Shown in pieces: positions 1 through 6,723 of a stretch of 20,908 bases of DNA (position 1 is the first letter of the stretch; each line of letters starts with the position of its first letter). A model generated the notes under the pieces. It worked only from the letters and a program-made list of their open reading frames with translations, was not told the origin of the DNA and searched no databases. Made by a program: the position numbers and the translations under genes. This DNA is from an uncultured Collinsella sp. (GTDB lineage Bacteria > Actinomycetota > Coriobacteriia > Coriobacteriales > Coriobacteriaceae). The stretch is taken from NCBI GenBank assembly GCA_900552155.1, contig URYU01000012.1:1-20908 (forward strand), written 5' to 3'.

Positions 1-780
1 GTCGCCAATGCGCACTATGTTGAGAAGATCAACAAGAGCGACCGCGACGCCATCGAGGACATTCAGACCATCCAGGAAGAGCTCGATGCGCAAAAGACCG
101 AGCTTGAGTCGCAGAAAGCTGACTTAGAGAAGCTCAAGGATCAGCAGACTGCTCAGATGCAGGATATGCAGGCCAAGCAGCAAGAAGTCCAGACTGTGCT
201 GAACGGTCTTTCCGACGACGTCAAGGAGCTCATGGCTCAGCGCGATTCCGAGATCCTCGCTGCTGCCCAGGCTGAGGAGGCCGCTAGGAAGGCTGCCGCT
301 GCCGCGGCTGCCGCGAACAAGAACAATTCCTACTCGGGTGGTTCGAGCTCGGGTGGTGGATCGTACGCGCCCGGAACTCCGCAGCAGAATGCCGGCTCGG
401 GCAAGCAGCAGGCTGTCGTCAACGCGTGCTACTCCACGCCTTCGCCGGGTCAGAACTGGTGCGCGGCGTGGGTCACCAATGTCTTCCGTAACGCCGGCGT
501 TGGCTACTTTGGAGGCAATGCGTGCGACATGTTTAACGCCTGGTGCTATAGCTCCGACCGCTCGGCGCTGCAGGTGGGCATGATCGTGGCCGATTCCTCG
601 CACAGCGGCACGGGTGCTCCGGGCCTTATCTACGGTCATGTGGGTATCTACGTTGGCGGCGGCATCGTTATGAGCAACGAGGGTGCCATTACATCGAAGT
701 CGCTCGATTCGTTCATTAGCTTTTATGGTACTGGCTCTGGCGTGCGCTGGGGCTGGCTTGGCGGTATTGCACTGTCGTAA
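1..780 (+). CDS. Coiled-coil plus CHAP-like cysteine hydrolase, 5' end missing
   Basis: The frame is open from base 1, so the start and any signal peptide lie outside the window; 259 residues are visible. Visible residues 1 to about 85 are a charged, Gln/Glu/Lys-rich helix with heptad character, then an Ala-rich stretch and a Gly/Ser linker (about 105-135). The last 120 residues form a compact domain with a candidate nucleophile in NWCAAWV (visible Cys154) and a candidate histidine in YGHVGIYVGGG (visible His213). This is the layout of CHAP or NlpC/P60-like peptidoglycan amidases and endopeptidases of the PcsB type: a secreted coiled coil carrying a C-terminal cysteine hydrolase. The inferred role is septal or wall peptidoglycan cleavage outside the cell. 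I favour CHAP over NlpC/P60 because the DCSG-type motif is absent. The gene ends in TAA and is followed by a large hairpin and an intrinsic terminator. Confidence 0.75.
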   Translation, partial: VANAHYVEKINKSDRDAIEDIQTIQEELDAQKTELESQKADLEKLKDQQTAQMQDMQAKQQEVQTVLNGLSDDVKELMAQRDSEILAAAQAEEAARKAAAAAAAANKNNSYSGGSSSGGGSYAPGTPQQNAGSGKQQAVVNACYSTPSPGQNWCAAWVTNVFRNAGVGYFGGNACDMFNAWCYSSDRSALQVGMIVADSSHSGTGAPGLIYGHVGIYVGGGIVMSNEGAITSKSLDSFISFYGTGSGVRWGWLGGIALS

Positions 781-792
781 CGGCGGTTTGGT

Positions 793-917
793 CCGGGACA
801 GTCCGAGAGGCATAAGGTTGCCTGCTCGGGCAGTCCTGCTCGCACGGAGAGCACATTAAGTGCTCTCCGGCTCGTGCGGAACTCGCGATCAACCTTATGC
901 CTCTCGGACTGTCCCGG
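793..917. repeat. Large three-tier inverted-repeat element between the CHAP gene and murB
   Basis: Bases 793-820 and 890-917 are perfect reverse complements over 28 bp, separated by 69 bp. The interior folds further: GGAGAGCAC (846-854) pairs with GTGCTCTCC (860-868) around the loop ATTAA, and CGCAC (841-845) can pair with GTGCG (874-878). The whole 125-bp unit would form one long hairpin in DNA or RNA. No coding frame is apparent and no T-run follows, so it is not itself a normal intrinsic terminator. It resembles a MITE-like or REP-like intergenic element. No clear target-site duplication is seen. Confidence 0.8.
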
Positions 918-972
918 CCCTCTCGGGTCCTGAGCGCGACACACCGGACTGGGTTATCTGAATAAATATGGT

Positions 973-1000
973 GAAGGCCCCTTTCGGGGCCTTCTTTTTT
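973..1000 (+). terminator. Intrinsic terminator of the CHAP gene
   Basis: GAAGGCCCC (973-981), loop TTTC, GGGGCCTTC (986-994), then TTTTTT (995-1000): a perfect 9-bp GC-rich stem with a U-tract in the plus-strand direction. The T-run runs into the convergent murB stop codon. On the minus strand the same stem follows murB, but no good U-tract comes after it, so it probably works best for the plus-strand transcript. Confidence 0.9.
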
Positions 1001-1961
1001 ATAAAAATTCGCCGACTCGGTGGACTTCGGGTTCTAGGTCTACGTTGAATTGGTCTTTGACGGTTGTCTGGATGTGGCGGATGAGTTCGTCGACGTCGGC
1101 GGCGGTGGCGTGGTCGGCGTTGACGATGAAGCCGCAGTGCTTCTCGCTCACCTGCGCGCCGCCAACGGCGTGTCCTCGCAGGCCGGCGTCCATGATGAGC
1201 TTGCCGGCAAAGTAGCCCTCGGGGCGTTTGAAAGTGGAGCCGGCACTCGGCATATCGAGCGGCTGCTTGTCTTCGCGACGCTGACGGTAGTCGTCCATGT
1301 CGGCCTTGATCATCGCGGCGTTGCCCGGGGCGAGATTGAAAGTGGCCGAAAGCACGACGAAGCCGTCGTCGGCAATGCGGCTCTTGCGATAACCCAGGTT
1401 GAGCTCGTCGACATCGAACTCGATGATGCTGCCGCTGCCGCGGGTGCCGTCGTCGAGCATGCGGGCGGGCTTGTAGACGCGCACAGACCCCAGCACATCG
1501 GCCATGCAGGCACCGTAGGCGCCGGCGTTCATGTAGCAGGCGCCGCCGACCGATCCGGGGATGCCCGAGATGGGCTCCATGCCGGTGAGACCGGCCTCGG
1601 CTGCCGCCGCGGCGACATCGGAAAGCAAGGCGCCGGCTGCCGCCGTGACGTGCGTGCCGTCGACGGTGATGTCGGAGAGGCCCTCGCCCAGCGCCACGAC
1701 GACGCCGCGGATGCCCTTGTCGCCGACAAGCAGGTCGGAGCCGTTGCCCACGATGGTGAGTGGCAGATCGCAACGATAGCAGGTATCGAGTGTGGCGACG
1801 AGTCCCTGCTCGGTATCGGGCGTGACAAAGACGTCAGCCGGGCCGCCGATCTTAAACGTGGTGTGTTCGCGCATGGGCTCGCTCATCAGCACGTTGTCCT
1901 CGCCGGCAACGCCAGCAAGCGCGCACAGCAGGTCCTCGTTAAAAAAGTCGTTCTCGTGCAT
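999..1961 (-). CDS. murB: UDP-N-acetylenolpyruvoylglucosamine reductase MurB
   Basis: A flavoenzyme of cytoplasmic peptidoglycan precursor synthesis; it reduces UDP-GlcNAc-enolpyruvate to UDP-MurNAc with NADPH. The 320-residue protein has the FAD-binding motifs HTTFKIGGPADVFVTP, GNGSDLLVGDKG and GIPGSVGGACYMNAGAYG. The substrate and catalytic part contains SAGSTFKRPEG (the serine that donates a proton in this family), AGLRGHAVGGAQVSEKHCGF and the terminal PEVHRVG with its conserved glutamate. The start chosen is MHENDFF at 1961, because AAGGCGG lies about 8 nt upstream and homologues begin near here. A longer reading to 2060 would run through the shared upstream region with the divergent regulator. 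The gene converges on the CHAP gene and diverges from the LacI-type gene. Confidence 0.95.
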   Translation of the reverse strand: MHENDFFNEDLLCALAGVAGEDNVLMSEPMREHTTFKIGGPADVFVTPDTEQGLVATLDTCYRCDLPLTIVGNGSDLLVGDKGIRGVVVALGEGLSDITVDGTHVTAAAGALLSDVAAAAAEAGLTGMEPISGIPGSVGGACYMNAGAYGACMADVLGSVRVYKPARMLDDGTRGSGSIIEFDVDELNLGYRKSRIADDGFVVLSATFNLAPGNAAMIKADMDDYRQRREDKQPLDMPSAGSTFKRPEGYFAGKLIMDAGLRGHAVGGAQVSEKHCGFIVNADHATAADVDELIRHIQTTVKDQFNVDLEPEVHRVGEFL

Positions 1962-2004
1962 ACGAATATCCGCCTTTTGGTGGTCGTTGTCATCAATCGA
2001 TTGC

Positions 2005-2010
2005 AATATA
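2005..2010 (-). promoter_or_regulatory. Candidate -10 box for murB
   Basis: Read on the minus strand this is TATATT preceded by GGGG, about 45 nt upstream of the murB start. No convincing -35 box is seen at 16-18 nt. Proposed only from position and A/T content within GC-rich flanks. Confidence 0.3.
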
Positions 2011-2103
2011 CCCCACCCGGACGGATTTGGTGCGCTGGCGGCGATAAAACAGCCGTCCACCGGATTGGTAAAGTGTTTATCACCGAGGTAGAGGGGCAGT
2101 CGC

Positions 2104-2109
2104 TATACT
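2104..2109 (+). promoter_or_regulatory. Candidate -10 box for the LacI-family gene
   Basis: TATACT, a 5/6 match to the sigma-70 -10 consensus, lies 35 nt upstream of the ATG at 2145. The -35 region is poor (CACCGA at 17-nt spacing). An A/T-rich stretch, GTAAAGTGTTTAT (2068-2080), lies about 25 nt upstream and has weak TAAA/TTTA dyad symmetry. It could be an autoregulatory site, but the symmetry is too weak to call. Confidence 0.4.
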
Positions 2110-2144
2110 TTCAAGAGATTGCGCGTAAACCTGGAAGGAGCGAG

Positions 2145-3173
2145 ATGGCCAACAAAGTCACCCTCAAGCAGATCGCCCAGGAGGTGGGGCTTTCCCCCTC
2201 GTCGGTCTCGCTTGTTCTCAATAATCGGCCTTGTCGCATCTCGGAAGAAAACCGCAAGCTCATCAAAGAGGTCGCGGCGCGCAACCACTATGTTCCTAAC
2301 CAGATTGCGCGTAGCTTGGTCATGCGCGAGTCGCGCACGCTGGGTCTTATCGTCCCTAACATCGAGAGCCGCTTTTTTGCCTCGCTCGCCGGCAGTTTGG
2401 AAAAGCGCTGCCGTGAGGACGGTTACGCACTCTTTATTACCAGCTCGGGCGGAAGCGCCGATGACGATCTTGAGCTGCTGCGCCAGTTGGTGACGCGCGG
2501 CGTTGACGGCGTCTTTTTGGTGGTGGGTGACGAGTTCTCCGACGACCGTGCCCTGCGCGAAGAAGTCAGCCACCTGCCCATCCCGGCCGTAATGGTCGAC
2601 CGTGCCATTGAGGGGCTCGAGTGCGACAAGGTGATGTTCGACCACGAGCTGGGTGGCTACATGGCCACCCGCTATCTGATCGAGCAGGGCCACCGTCGCA
2701 TTGCCTGCTTGGTTAACGCGCGCCGCTCCAATACGGGCCGCAAGCGACTCGCCGGTTACGAGCGCGCGCTGCGCGAGGTGGGACTGCCCATCGACGCGCG
2801 CCTGGAGTTTGAGAGCGAGTACTACATTCCGAGTGCCTACGAGGCCTCGGAGGCGGTGCTCGCAACTGATGCCACCGCTGTGTTCGCAAGCTCGGATAAC
2901 ATCGCCCTCGGTCTGCTCAAGCGCTTGCACGAGATGGGGAAGAGCATCCCGGGCGACATCTCGGTGGTGAGTTACGACAACTCGGCCGCCGACGTTCTCT
3001 TTGAGCCGGCGCTGACCGCGATCGAGCAGGATCCTGGTGTCCTTGCGGAGCATGCTTTTGGCTGTATGTCCAAGCGTCTTGCCGGTAGGGGCGGCAGGCG
3101 TGCCGAAGAAGTCGTTCTGGAGCCGGCGCTTATCGTGAAGGGCAGCGTGCTCGATCTTACCGAATGTAGCTAA
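2145..3173 (+). CDS. LacI/GalR-family transcriptional regulator
   Basis: A 342-residue one-component repressor. The N-terminal HTH (residues about 5-24, TLKQIAQEVGLSPSSVSLVL) and hinge helix (NQIARSLVMRES) are the DNA-binding head. From GLIVPNIESRFFASL on, the periplasmic-binding-protein-like effector domain follows, including VDGVFLVVGDE, GHRRIACLVNAR, VFASSDNIALGLL, ISVVSYDNS and LTAIEQDP. The start at 2145 has a strong GGAAGGAG Shine-Dalgarno (2133-2140), and the protein begins in the normal LacI register. Upstream, the frame stays open through the antisense of murB, but that is not coding. The effector and targets cannot be told: no sugar operon is adjacent, and the next gene is an unknown protein. 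It is divergent from murB. A role at a distant sugar or nucleoside locus is the likely default. Confidence 0.92.
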   Translation: MANKVTLKQIAQEVGLSPSSVSLVLNNRPCRISEENRKLIKEVAARNHYVPNQIARSLVMRESRTLGLIVPNIESRFFASLAGSLEKRCREDGYALFITSSGGSADDDLELLRQLVTRGVDGVFLVVGDEFSDDRALREEVSHLPIPAVMVDRAIEGLECDKVMFDHELGGYMATRYLIEQGHRRIACLVNARRSNTGRKRLAGYERALREVGLPIDARLEFESEYYIPSAYEASEAVLATDATAVFASSDNIALGLLKRLHEMGKSIPGDISVVSYDNSAADVLFEPALTAIEQDPGVLAEHAFGCMSKRLAGRGGRRAEEVVLEPALIVKGSVLDLTECS

Positions 3174-3361
3174 GCGTACTTGTTTGTTTGCATAGATTGC
3201 ATGCGGAGTGTCCGCTATTTACCGGCAGGCACCCCGGCCCTCGTCCGTGAACTCTTCCGCTGGGCGAGCTATAGACGCCGCGCACCGATGCGGTAAAGCG
3301 GTGGCTTGAAATTGGTGCTATATTCGGCTTGAGTTGTTTAATGCTAGTACGGGAGGCTGAT

Positions 3362-3850
3362 ATGGGGCTGTTCAAGAAGAAAAACCCGCAGGATGCCTTT
3401 GATTCCGATGTGTTTACCATCACGGATACGATTTTGGACCCGCCGCGGTTTACATTTTTGCCGGCTATCTACCAGGACGCCACGCGCCGCAAGTGGGCCG
3501 TGCACCAGCGCGGCGGCGAGCCGAAGATTTTTGACTATGCGGACGTGTTGCAGTGCGAAGTGGCCGAGGCGGGCGATCCGGAGGCCGAAGAAGCGGTCTC
3601 TAAACAGGAATTTGCCCAGCGTATCCTGGCAAATCCTGCCAAGGCAGCAAAAATAAATGCTGCCAAGCGTAATATGTGTCTTGGTATGGGCGTTGTTGTG
3701 GCGGTTCAGACGGGAAAAGACGAGGTTTCCAAATTAGAGATTCCCGTTATGACCGACGAGGTCAAACGCGATTCAAGTCTATATAAGTCGTATCGGAATG
3801 TCGCCGAGAAGATCAAGGCCGAATTTGATGCCATGGGAGGGCTGACCTAA
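3362..3850 (+). CDS. Conserved-looking small protein of unknown function
   Basis: A 162-residue soluble protein starting MGLFKKKNPQD, with GGGAGG (3351-3356) well placed before the ATG; an in-frame ATG further upstream (near 3341) lacks a ribosome site. No signal peptide or membrane segment is seen. The middle, KWAVHQRGGEPKIFDYADVL followed by QCEVAE, has the feel of the small-protein segment found after the zinc ribbon in DUF4428-type proteins, but no zinc-binding cysteines exist here (only two isolated Cys). The C-terminus (SLYKSYRNVAEKIKAEFDAM) is a charged helix. It sits alone between the LacI-type gene and two GntR regulators. Function unknown; the DUF4428 resemblance is from memory and weak. 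Confidence 0.8.
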   Translation: MGLFKKKNPQDAFDSDVFTITDTILDPPRFTFLPAIYQDATRRKWAVHQRGGEPKIFDYADVLQCEVAEAGDPEAEEAVSKQEFAQRILANPAKAAKINAAKRNMCLGMGVVVAVQTGKDEVSKLEIPVMTDEVKRDSSLYKSYRNVAEKIKAEFDAMGGLT

Positions 3851-3888
3851 TTTTGGCGGCATACGTGTCTGAATGAGGAGTCTGTGCA

Positions 3889-4656
3889 ATGGCAGGCGAA
3901 TCTTATGCAATTCCCCCCAAAGATCGTGCTGTTGAGGGAATTCTTTGGTATATCCAGCACCATCAGCTTGTCGGCGGTGATCGCCTACCGGCCGAGCGCG
4001 TGCTGTGCGAAGAGATTGGCGTTTCGCGTACGGCGTTGCGTGCCGGTATCACGCGGCTCATCTCTTGTGGAACGCTCGAGAGCCGTCGCGGATCGGGTAC
4101 GTATGTGTGTCCTCCCAAGCCGCTGAACATCTTCCAGGAAACGTATAACTTTTCCGATGCTGTGCGGACTGCCGGCCTGCACCCCTCTTCTCGTCTGGTT
4201 ACCACCGGGACCATCGAGGCGGATGAGGCGCTTGCCGACAAGCTTGGGGTGTCTGTAGGCGCTCCTTTGCTTCGCCTGCAGCGCGTTCGACTTATTGAGG
4301 GCGAGCCGGCGTCAATCGAGACGGCTCACGTTAACCTGTCCCTGTGCCCATCGCTTACCGAGCACGATTTTGAGTGCGAGAGCCTTTACGATGTCTTGCT
4401 CAAAGAAGGTGGCGTGCGTGTTGAGCATGGACGTGAGCATATCTCCATCTCGCGTTTGAACGTCGAAGAGGCCGAGCTGCTCCAGCAAGAAGAGGGAACG
4501 CCGGTGTTCTATGAGAGCTCGATCGAATATGATAAGGACATGCGTTTTGTGGAGCATTGCAAATCGGTGATTTTGCCCACAAAGTTCCGCTTTGCCGATA
4601 ACGGCGAAGAGAACGGCATGAGGAGCGTGGCAGGTGAACAATGGCTGAAACAGTAG
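3889..4656 (+). CDS. GntR-family (HutC subfamily) regulator, first of a tandem pair
   Basis: A 255-residue protein. Residues about 12-75 form the winged HTH (GGDRLPAERVLCEEIGVSRT, then GTLESRRGSGTYVC). Residues about 95-240 form a UTRA ligand-binding domain (GTIEADEALADKLGVSVGAP, RVRLIEGEPASIETAHV, FYESSIEYD), which defines the HutC subfamily. UTRA domains typically bind phosphorylated sugars, amino sugars or amino acids. The start at 3889 is preceded by GAGGAG (3875-3880). The 3' end overlaps the next regulator by 16 nt, so the two are co-transcribed and translationally coupled. Their position directly before the SIS/FrlB/FrlC genes implies that they sense a fructosamine-type substrate or its 6-phosphate. 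Confidence 0.92.
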   Translation: MAGESYAIPPKDRAVEGILWYIQHHQLVGGDRLPAERVLCEEIGVSRTALRAGITRLISCGTLESRRGSGTYVCPPKPLNIFQETYNFSDAVRTAGLHPSSRLVTTGTIEADEALADKLGVSVGAPLLRLQRVRLIEGEPASIETAHVNLSLCPSLTEHDFECESLYDVLLKEGGVRVEHGREHISISRLNVEEAELLQQEEGTPVFYESSIEYDKDMRFVEHCKSVILPTKFRFADNGEENGMRSVAGEQWLKQ

Positions 4657-5354
4657 ATGCCACCCCGGTTTATATGCGCATTCGACGCCGCATCGAGGAA
4701 CGTATCGAGCGCGGTATATATCCCACGGGTTCCATGATTCCGTCCGAAAAAGACCTCGCCGAGGAATTTGGTACGACACGCTTGACCATCCGAAGCGCTG
4801 TCGATGAGCTGGTTCGGCGCGGGCAGATTCGCCGTGTTCGGGGAAAAGGTGCCTTTGTGGCGCAGAAAGTACCTGCTTTTTTTGAACGCACGGTCGGTTT
4901 CCGTGAATCGGTCCGTGCTTCGGGCGGCGAGCCGTCCGTCCGTATTCTCGCGCGTTCCAAGCGTTATGCGGGGCCATATTACGCCGACCTGTTTGGCATC
5001 GCCGAGGACGACCTGCTCTATTCCGTTCGACGCCTGAACTGCATAAACGGTAGCCCCGTATCGATTGAGACGGCGCTGATTCCCTGCCTGCTGTTCACAA
5101 CCATCGAAGATATTGACGTGTCGGTCTTCAGTTTGTACGAGACCTATGAGATGCTGGGCCGAAAGCCAGTCATGGCACAGGAAAAGCTCGATATCGAAGC
5201 GCTGGGCGCACGAGATGCCGGCCTCCTTGGACTGGAACAGGGCGATCTTGTTTTGCTTTTGGAATGCGTGAGCTATGACGCGAGCGGTCAGGCTATCGAG
5301 TATGTAAAGTCCTTCAATCGTGGCGATACGGGCGGCTACACCTATACGTACTAG
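4641..5354 (+). CDS. GntR-family (HutC subfamily) regulator, second of a tandem pair
   Basis: A 237-residue protein. The winged HTH spans residues about 9-74 (VYMRIRRRIEERIERGIYP, MIPSEKDLAEEFGTTRLTIR, GQIRRVRGKGAFV) and the UTRA domain about 85-232 (ERTVGFRESVRASGGEPSVR, LYSVRRLNCINGSPVSIETA). It is clearly a paralogue in architecture of the upstream regulator but diverged in sequence, so different ligands or different operators are likely. Its start lies inside the previous gene. It ends in a TAG stop, followed by a 193-bp A/T-richer region that carries candidate operators. B. subtilis FrlR and E. coli FrlR, which control fructoselysine operons, belong to the same subfamily. Confidence 0.92.
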   Translation: MAETVDATPVYMRIRRRIEERIERGIYPTGSMIPSEKDLAEEFGTTRLTIRSAVDELVRRGQIRRVRGKGAFVAQKVPAFFERTVGFRESVRASGGEPSVRILARSKRYAGPYYADLFGIAEDDLLYSVRRLNCINGSPVSIETALIPCLLFTTIEDIDVSVFSLYETYEMLGRKPVMAQEKLDIEALGARDAGLLGLEQGDLVLLLECVSYDASGQAIEYVKSFNRGDTGGYTYTY

Positions 5355-5410
5355 CTGGTATTTTGTGAATAACGGCTGGGAAACTAACCAGTTTTGATCG
5401 TTGGGTCAGC

Positions 5411-5420
5411 TGTATATACA
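5411..5420. promoter_or_regulatory. Candidate HutC-type operator, perfect palindrome
   Basis: TGTATATACA is a perfect 10-bp palindrome with core GTATATAC, which fits the GT-N-TA-N-AC operator pattern described for the HutC subfamily of GntR regulators. It lies 57 nt after the second GntR gene and about 130 nt upstream of the first SIS gene. Binding by one of the two neighbouring regulators is inference. Confidence 0.5.
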
Positions 5421-5498
5421 ACCTTACAGGGCTCAAAATCGACCGTTCGCCGATGGGGATAAATTAATCGACAAAGAGGTATCAAAAAGCCGTAACCT

Positions 5499-5504
5499 AT
5501 AACT
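5499..5504 (+). promoter_or_regulatory. Candidate -10 box of the SIS/frl-like operon
   Basis: TATAAC lies 44 nt upstream of the first SIS-domain ATG. No good -35 element is seen at 16-18 nt spacing, which would fit an activator-dependent or weak promoter; TCGACA (5469-5474) is the nearest -35 look-alike but too far away. The palindrome at 5509-5527 starts 5 nt downstream and would cover the transcription start. Confidence 0.35.
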
Positions 5505-5508
5505 GTGA

Positions 5509-5527
5509 TTGGTATCAAATACTAATG
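5509..5527. promoter_or_regulatory. Candidate GntR operator with spaced half-sites
   Basis: ATTGGTATCAAATACTAAT is an inverted repeat of 8-bp half-sites (ATTGGTAT / ATACTAAT, 7 of 8 pairs symmetric) around a 3-bp centre. It shares the GTAT/ATAC half-sites of the palindrome at 5411-5420 but with wider spacing. It sits between the candidate -10 box and the Shine-Dalgarno of the first SIS gene, a classic repressor position. Confidence 0.55.
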
Positions 5528-5547
5528 ATTTGTTACGAGGTGAGACG

Positions 5548-6663
5548 ATGAAGATGCTCGATTACGTTCAGCTTGCCCATGTGCGTATGGGAGAGAACCT
5601 CGAGCGTTCGTCTGAGCTGGTAGCGCAGCTCGTTGATATTTTCCAGTCCGGTTCTTTTGACGCGCTGCGCATCGTTGCTTCGGGTTCGTCGCGCCATGCT
5701 GCGGATTGCGCCCGCGATTACCTGCAAGATGCGCTGCAGATGCAGGTGTCCGTCGTGACGCCCGAGGCCTTCGTCGATTTTGAACACACCTATCCACAGT
5801 ATGCGCTTAACATTGCCGTCTCGCAGAGCGGCTATTCAACCAATACGATTGCGGCGCTCGATTACATGCGCGCACACGATATGGCTGCAGTTGCGCTCAC
5901 GGCAAACGTCGAGGCACCCATCAAGGAACACGCTGACATCGTTCTTGACTACGGTGTGGGCGTCGAGTCGGTGGACTTTGTGACTCTGGGCGTCGAGGTT
6001 CTCGTTGAGTACCTGGTGCTCTTTGGTGTTTACGGCGGTCAGGCGCGCGGAACGATTGACGCCAAGGGCGTTGCCCAGCGTCTTGACGACCTGCGCGAGG
6101 CTATCCAGGCCAATGCCGTGATGTGCAAGACCGCCGAGGCATATGTCCAAGACCACATGCTCGAGCTTTCTGAGCACACGCCCGCTATGGTCGTCGGCAA
6201 CGGCCCCAACTATGGTGTTGCCGAGGAGGCAGCGCTCAAGCTGAGCGAGACCATCAAGATTCCTGCCATGCATCACGAAGGCGAGGAGTTCGTCCACGGT
6301 CCCGAGATGCAGATCGTTCCGGGCTATCTGGTGTTTATCGTCGACGATCCGCAGGGGTCGGAGCGTCTTGCGAATATCGCTGATGCGCTATCGAACGTTA
6401 CGACAAAAACGGTGCTGCTCACGGCCCATCCCAAGGGTAGGGCTCACGAGGTTGCGGTGCCTCAGGTGGCTCCGCTGCTCAGCGCAATTCCCAATCTTGT
6501 GTTCTTCCAGACGATTGCGGCCATGATAGCCGAGCGTCTGAAGTCATGGGACGTGCACCCGTATCTTGATGCCGTCTCCAAGCAAATGGAGGTCAAGGCA
6601 GAGGGCTACGAAGAGTCAGTCAATGCGCTTAAGGCCAAAGCGGCCGAGTGTTACGGAATGTAA
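5548..6663 (+). CDS. GlmS-like double-SIS-domain sugar-phosphate deglycase/isomerase
   Basis: A 371-residue protein with two SIS domains and no N-terminal glutaminase domain, so it is not GlmS itself. SIS1 holds IVASGSSRHAADCARDYL and the phosphate-binding AVSQSGYSTNT. SIS2 holds MVVGNGPNYGVAEEAALKL and HHEGEEFVHGPEM. Glu234 (KLSET) and His250 (FVHGP) have the 16-residue spacing of the catalytic Glu/His pair of GlmS-type isomerases and of FraB/FrlB deglycases. It therefore probably splits or isomerises an amino-sugar or fructosamine 6-phosphate. Candidates are a second Amadori deglycase (the Salmonella GfrE/GfrF pair is a precedent) or an AgaS-like deaminase. The start at 5548 is set by GAGGTGA (5537-5543); an upstream in-frame ATG at 5509 lies inside the palindromic operator. 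It is first in a three-gene unit. Confidence 0.85.
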   Translation: MKMLDYVQLAHVRMGENLERSSELVAQLVDIFQSGSFDALRIVASGSSRHAADCARDYLQDALQMQVSVVTPEAFVDFEHTYPQYALNIAVSQSGYSTNTIAALDYMRAHDMAAVALTANVEAPIKEHADIVLDYGVGVESVDFVTLGVEVLVEYLVLFGVYGGQARGTIDAKGVAQRLDDLREAIQANAVMCKTAEAYVQDHMLELSEHTPAMVVGNGPNYGVAEEAALKLSETIKIPAMHHEGEEFVHGPEMQIVPGYLVFIVDDPQGSERLANIADALSNVTTKTVLLTAHPKGRAHEVAVPQVAPLLSAIPNLVFFQTIAAMIAERLKSWDVHPYLDAVSKQMEVKAEGYEESVNALKAKAAECYGM

Positions 6664-6673
6664 GCGGGTTTTG

Positions 6674-6687
6674 ATGCCCGTTGGCAT
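6674..6687 (+). other. Small hairpin between the two SIS genes
   Basis: ATGCC, loop CGTT, GGCAT in the 60-nt gap before the FrlB-like gene, followed by GGGG...CCCC pairing potential and a good AAAGGAGA ribosome site (6711-6718). There is no T-run, so it is not a terminator. It may protect or delimit the message of the highly codon-biased downstream gene. Confidence 0.3.
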
Positions 6688-6723
6688 GGGGGATGTGGAA
6701 ACAACCCCAGAAAGGAGAGACAA

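Noticed and set aside
1962..2060. Longer MurB reading on the minus strand
   Set aside because: The extra 33 residues have no family match, no ribosome site, and would overlap the candidate murB -10 box; the AAGGCGG-preceded start at 1961 is better.
2063..2085. LacI-type autoregulatory operator
   Set aside because: TAAA/TTTA symmetry around GTG is only four base pairs with odd spacing; too weak to call.
1050..2144. Open plus-strand frame leading into the LacI-family gene
   Set aside because: It is the antisense of murB, which has full family motifs; the regulator's ribosome site and normal N-terminus are at 2145.
5376..5395. Terminator after the second GntR gene
   Set aside because: CTGG/CCAG plus TTTT is only a 4-bp stem with an 8-nt loop; too weak to list as a feature.
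5509..5547. Upstream ATG for the first SIS-domain gene
   Set aside because: It lies inside the palindromic operator and has no ribosome site; GAGGTGA supports 5548.
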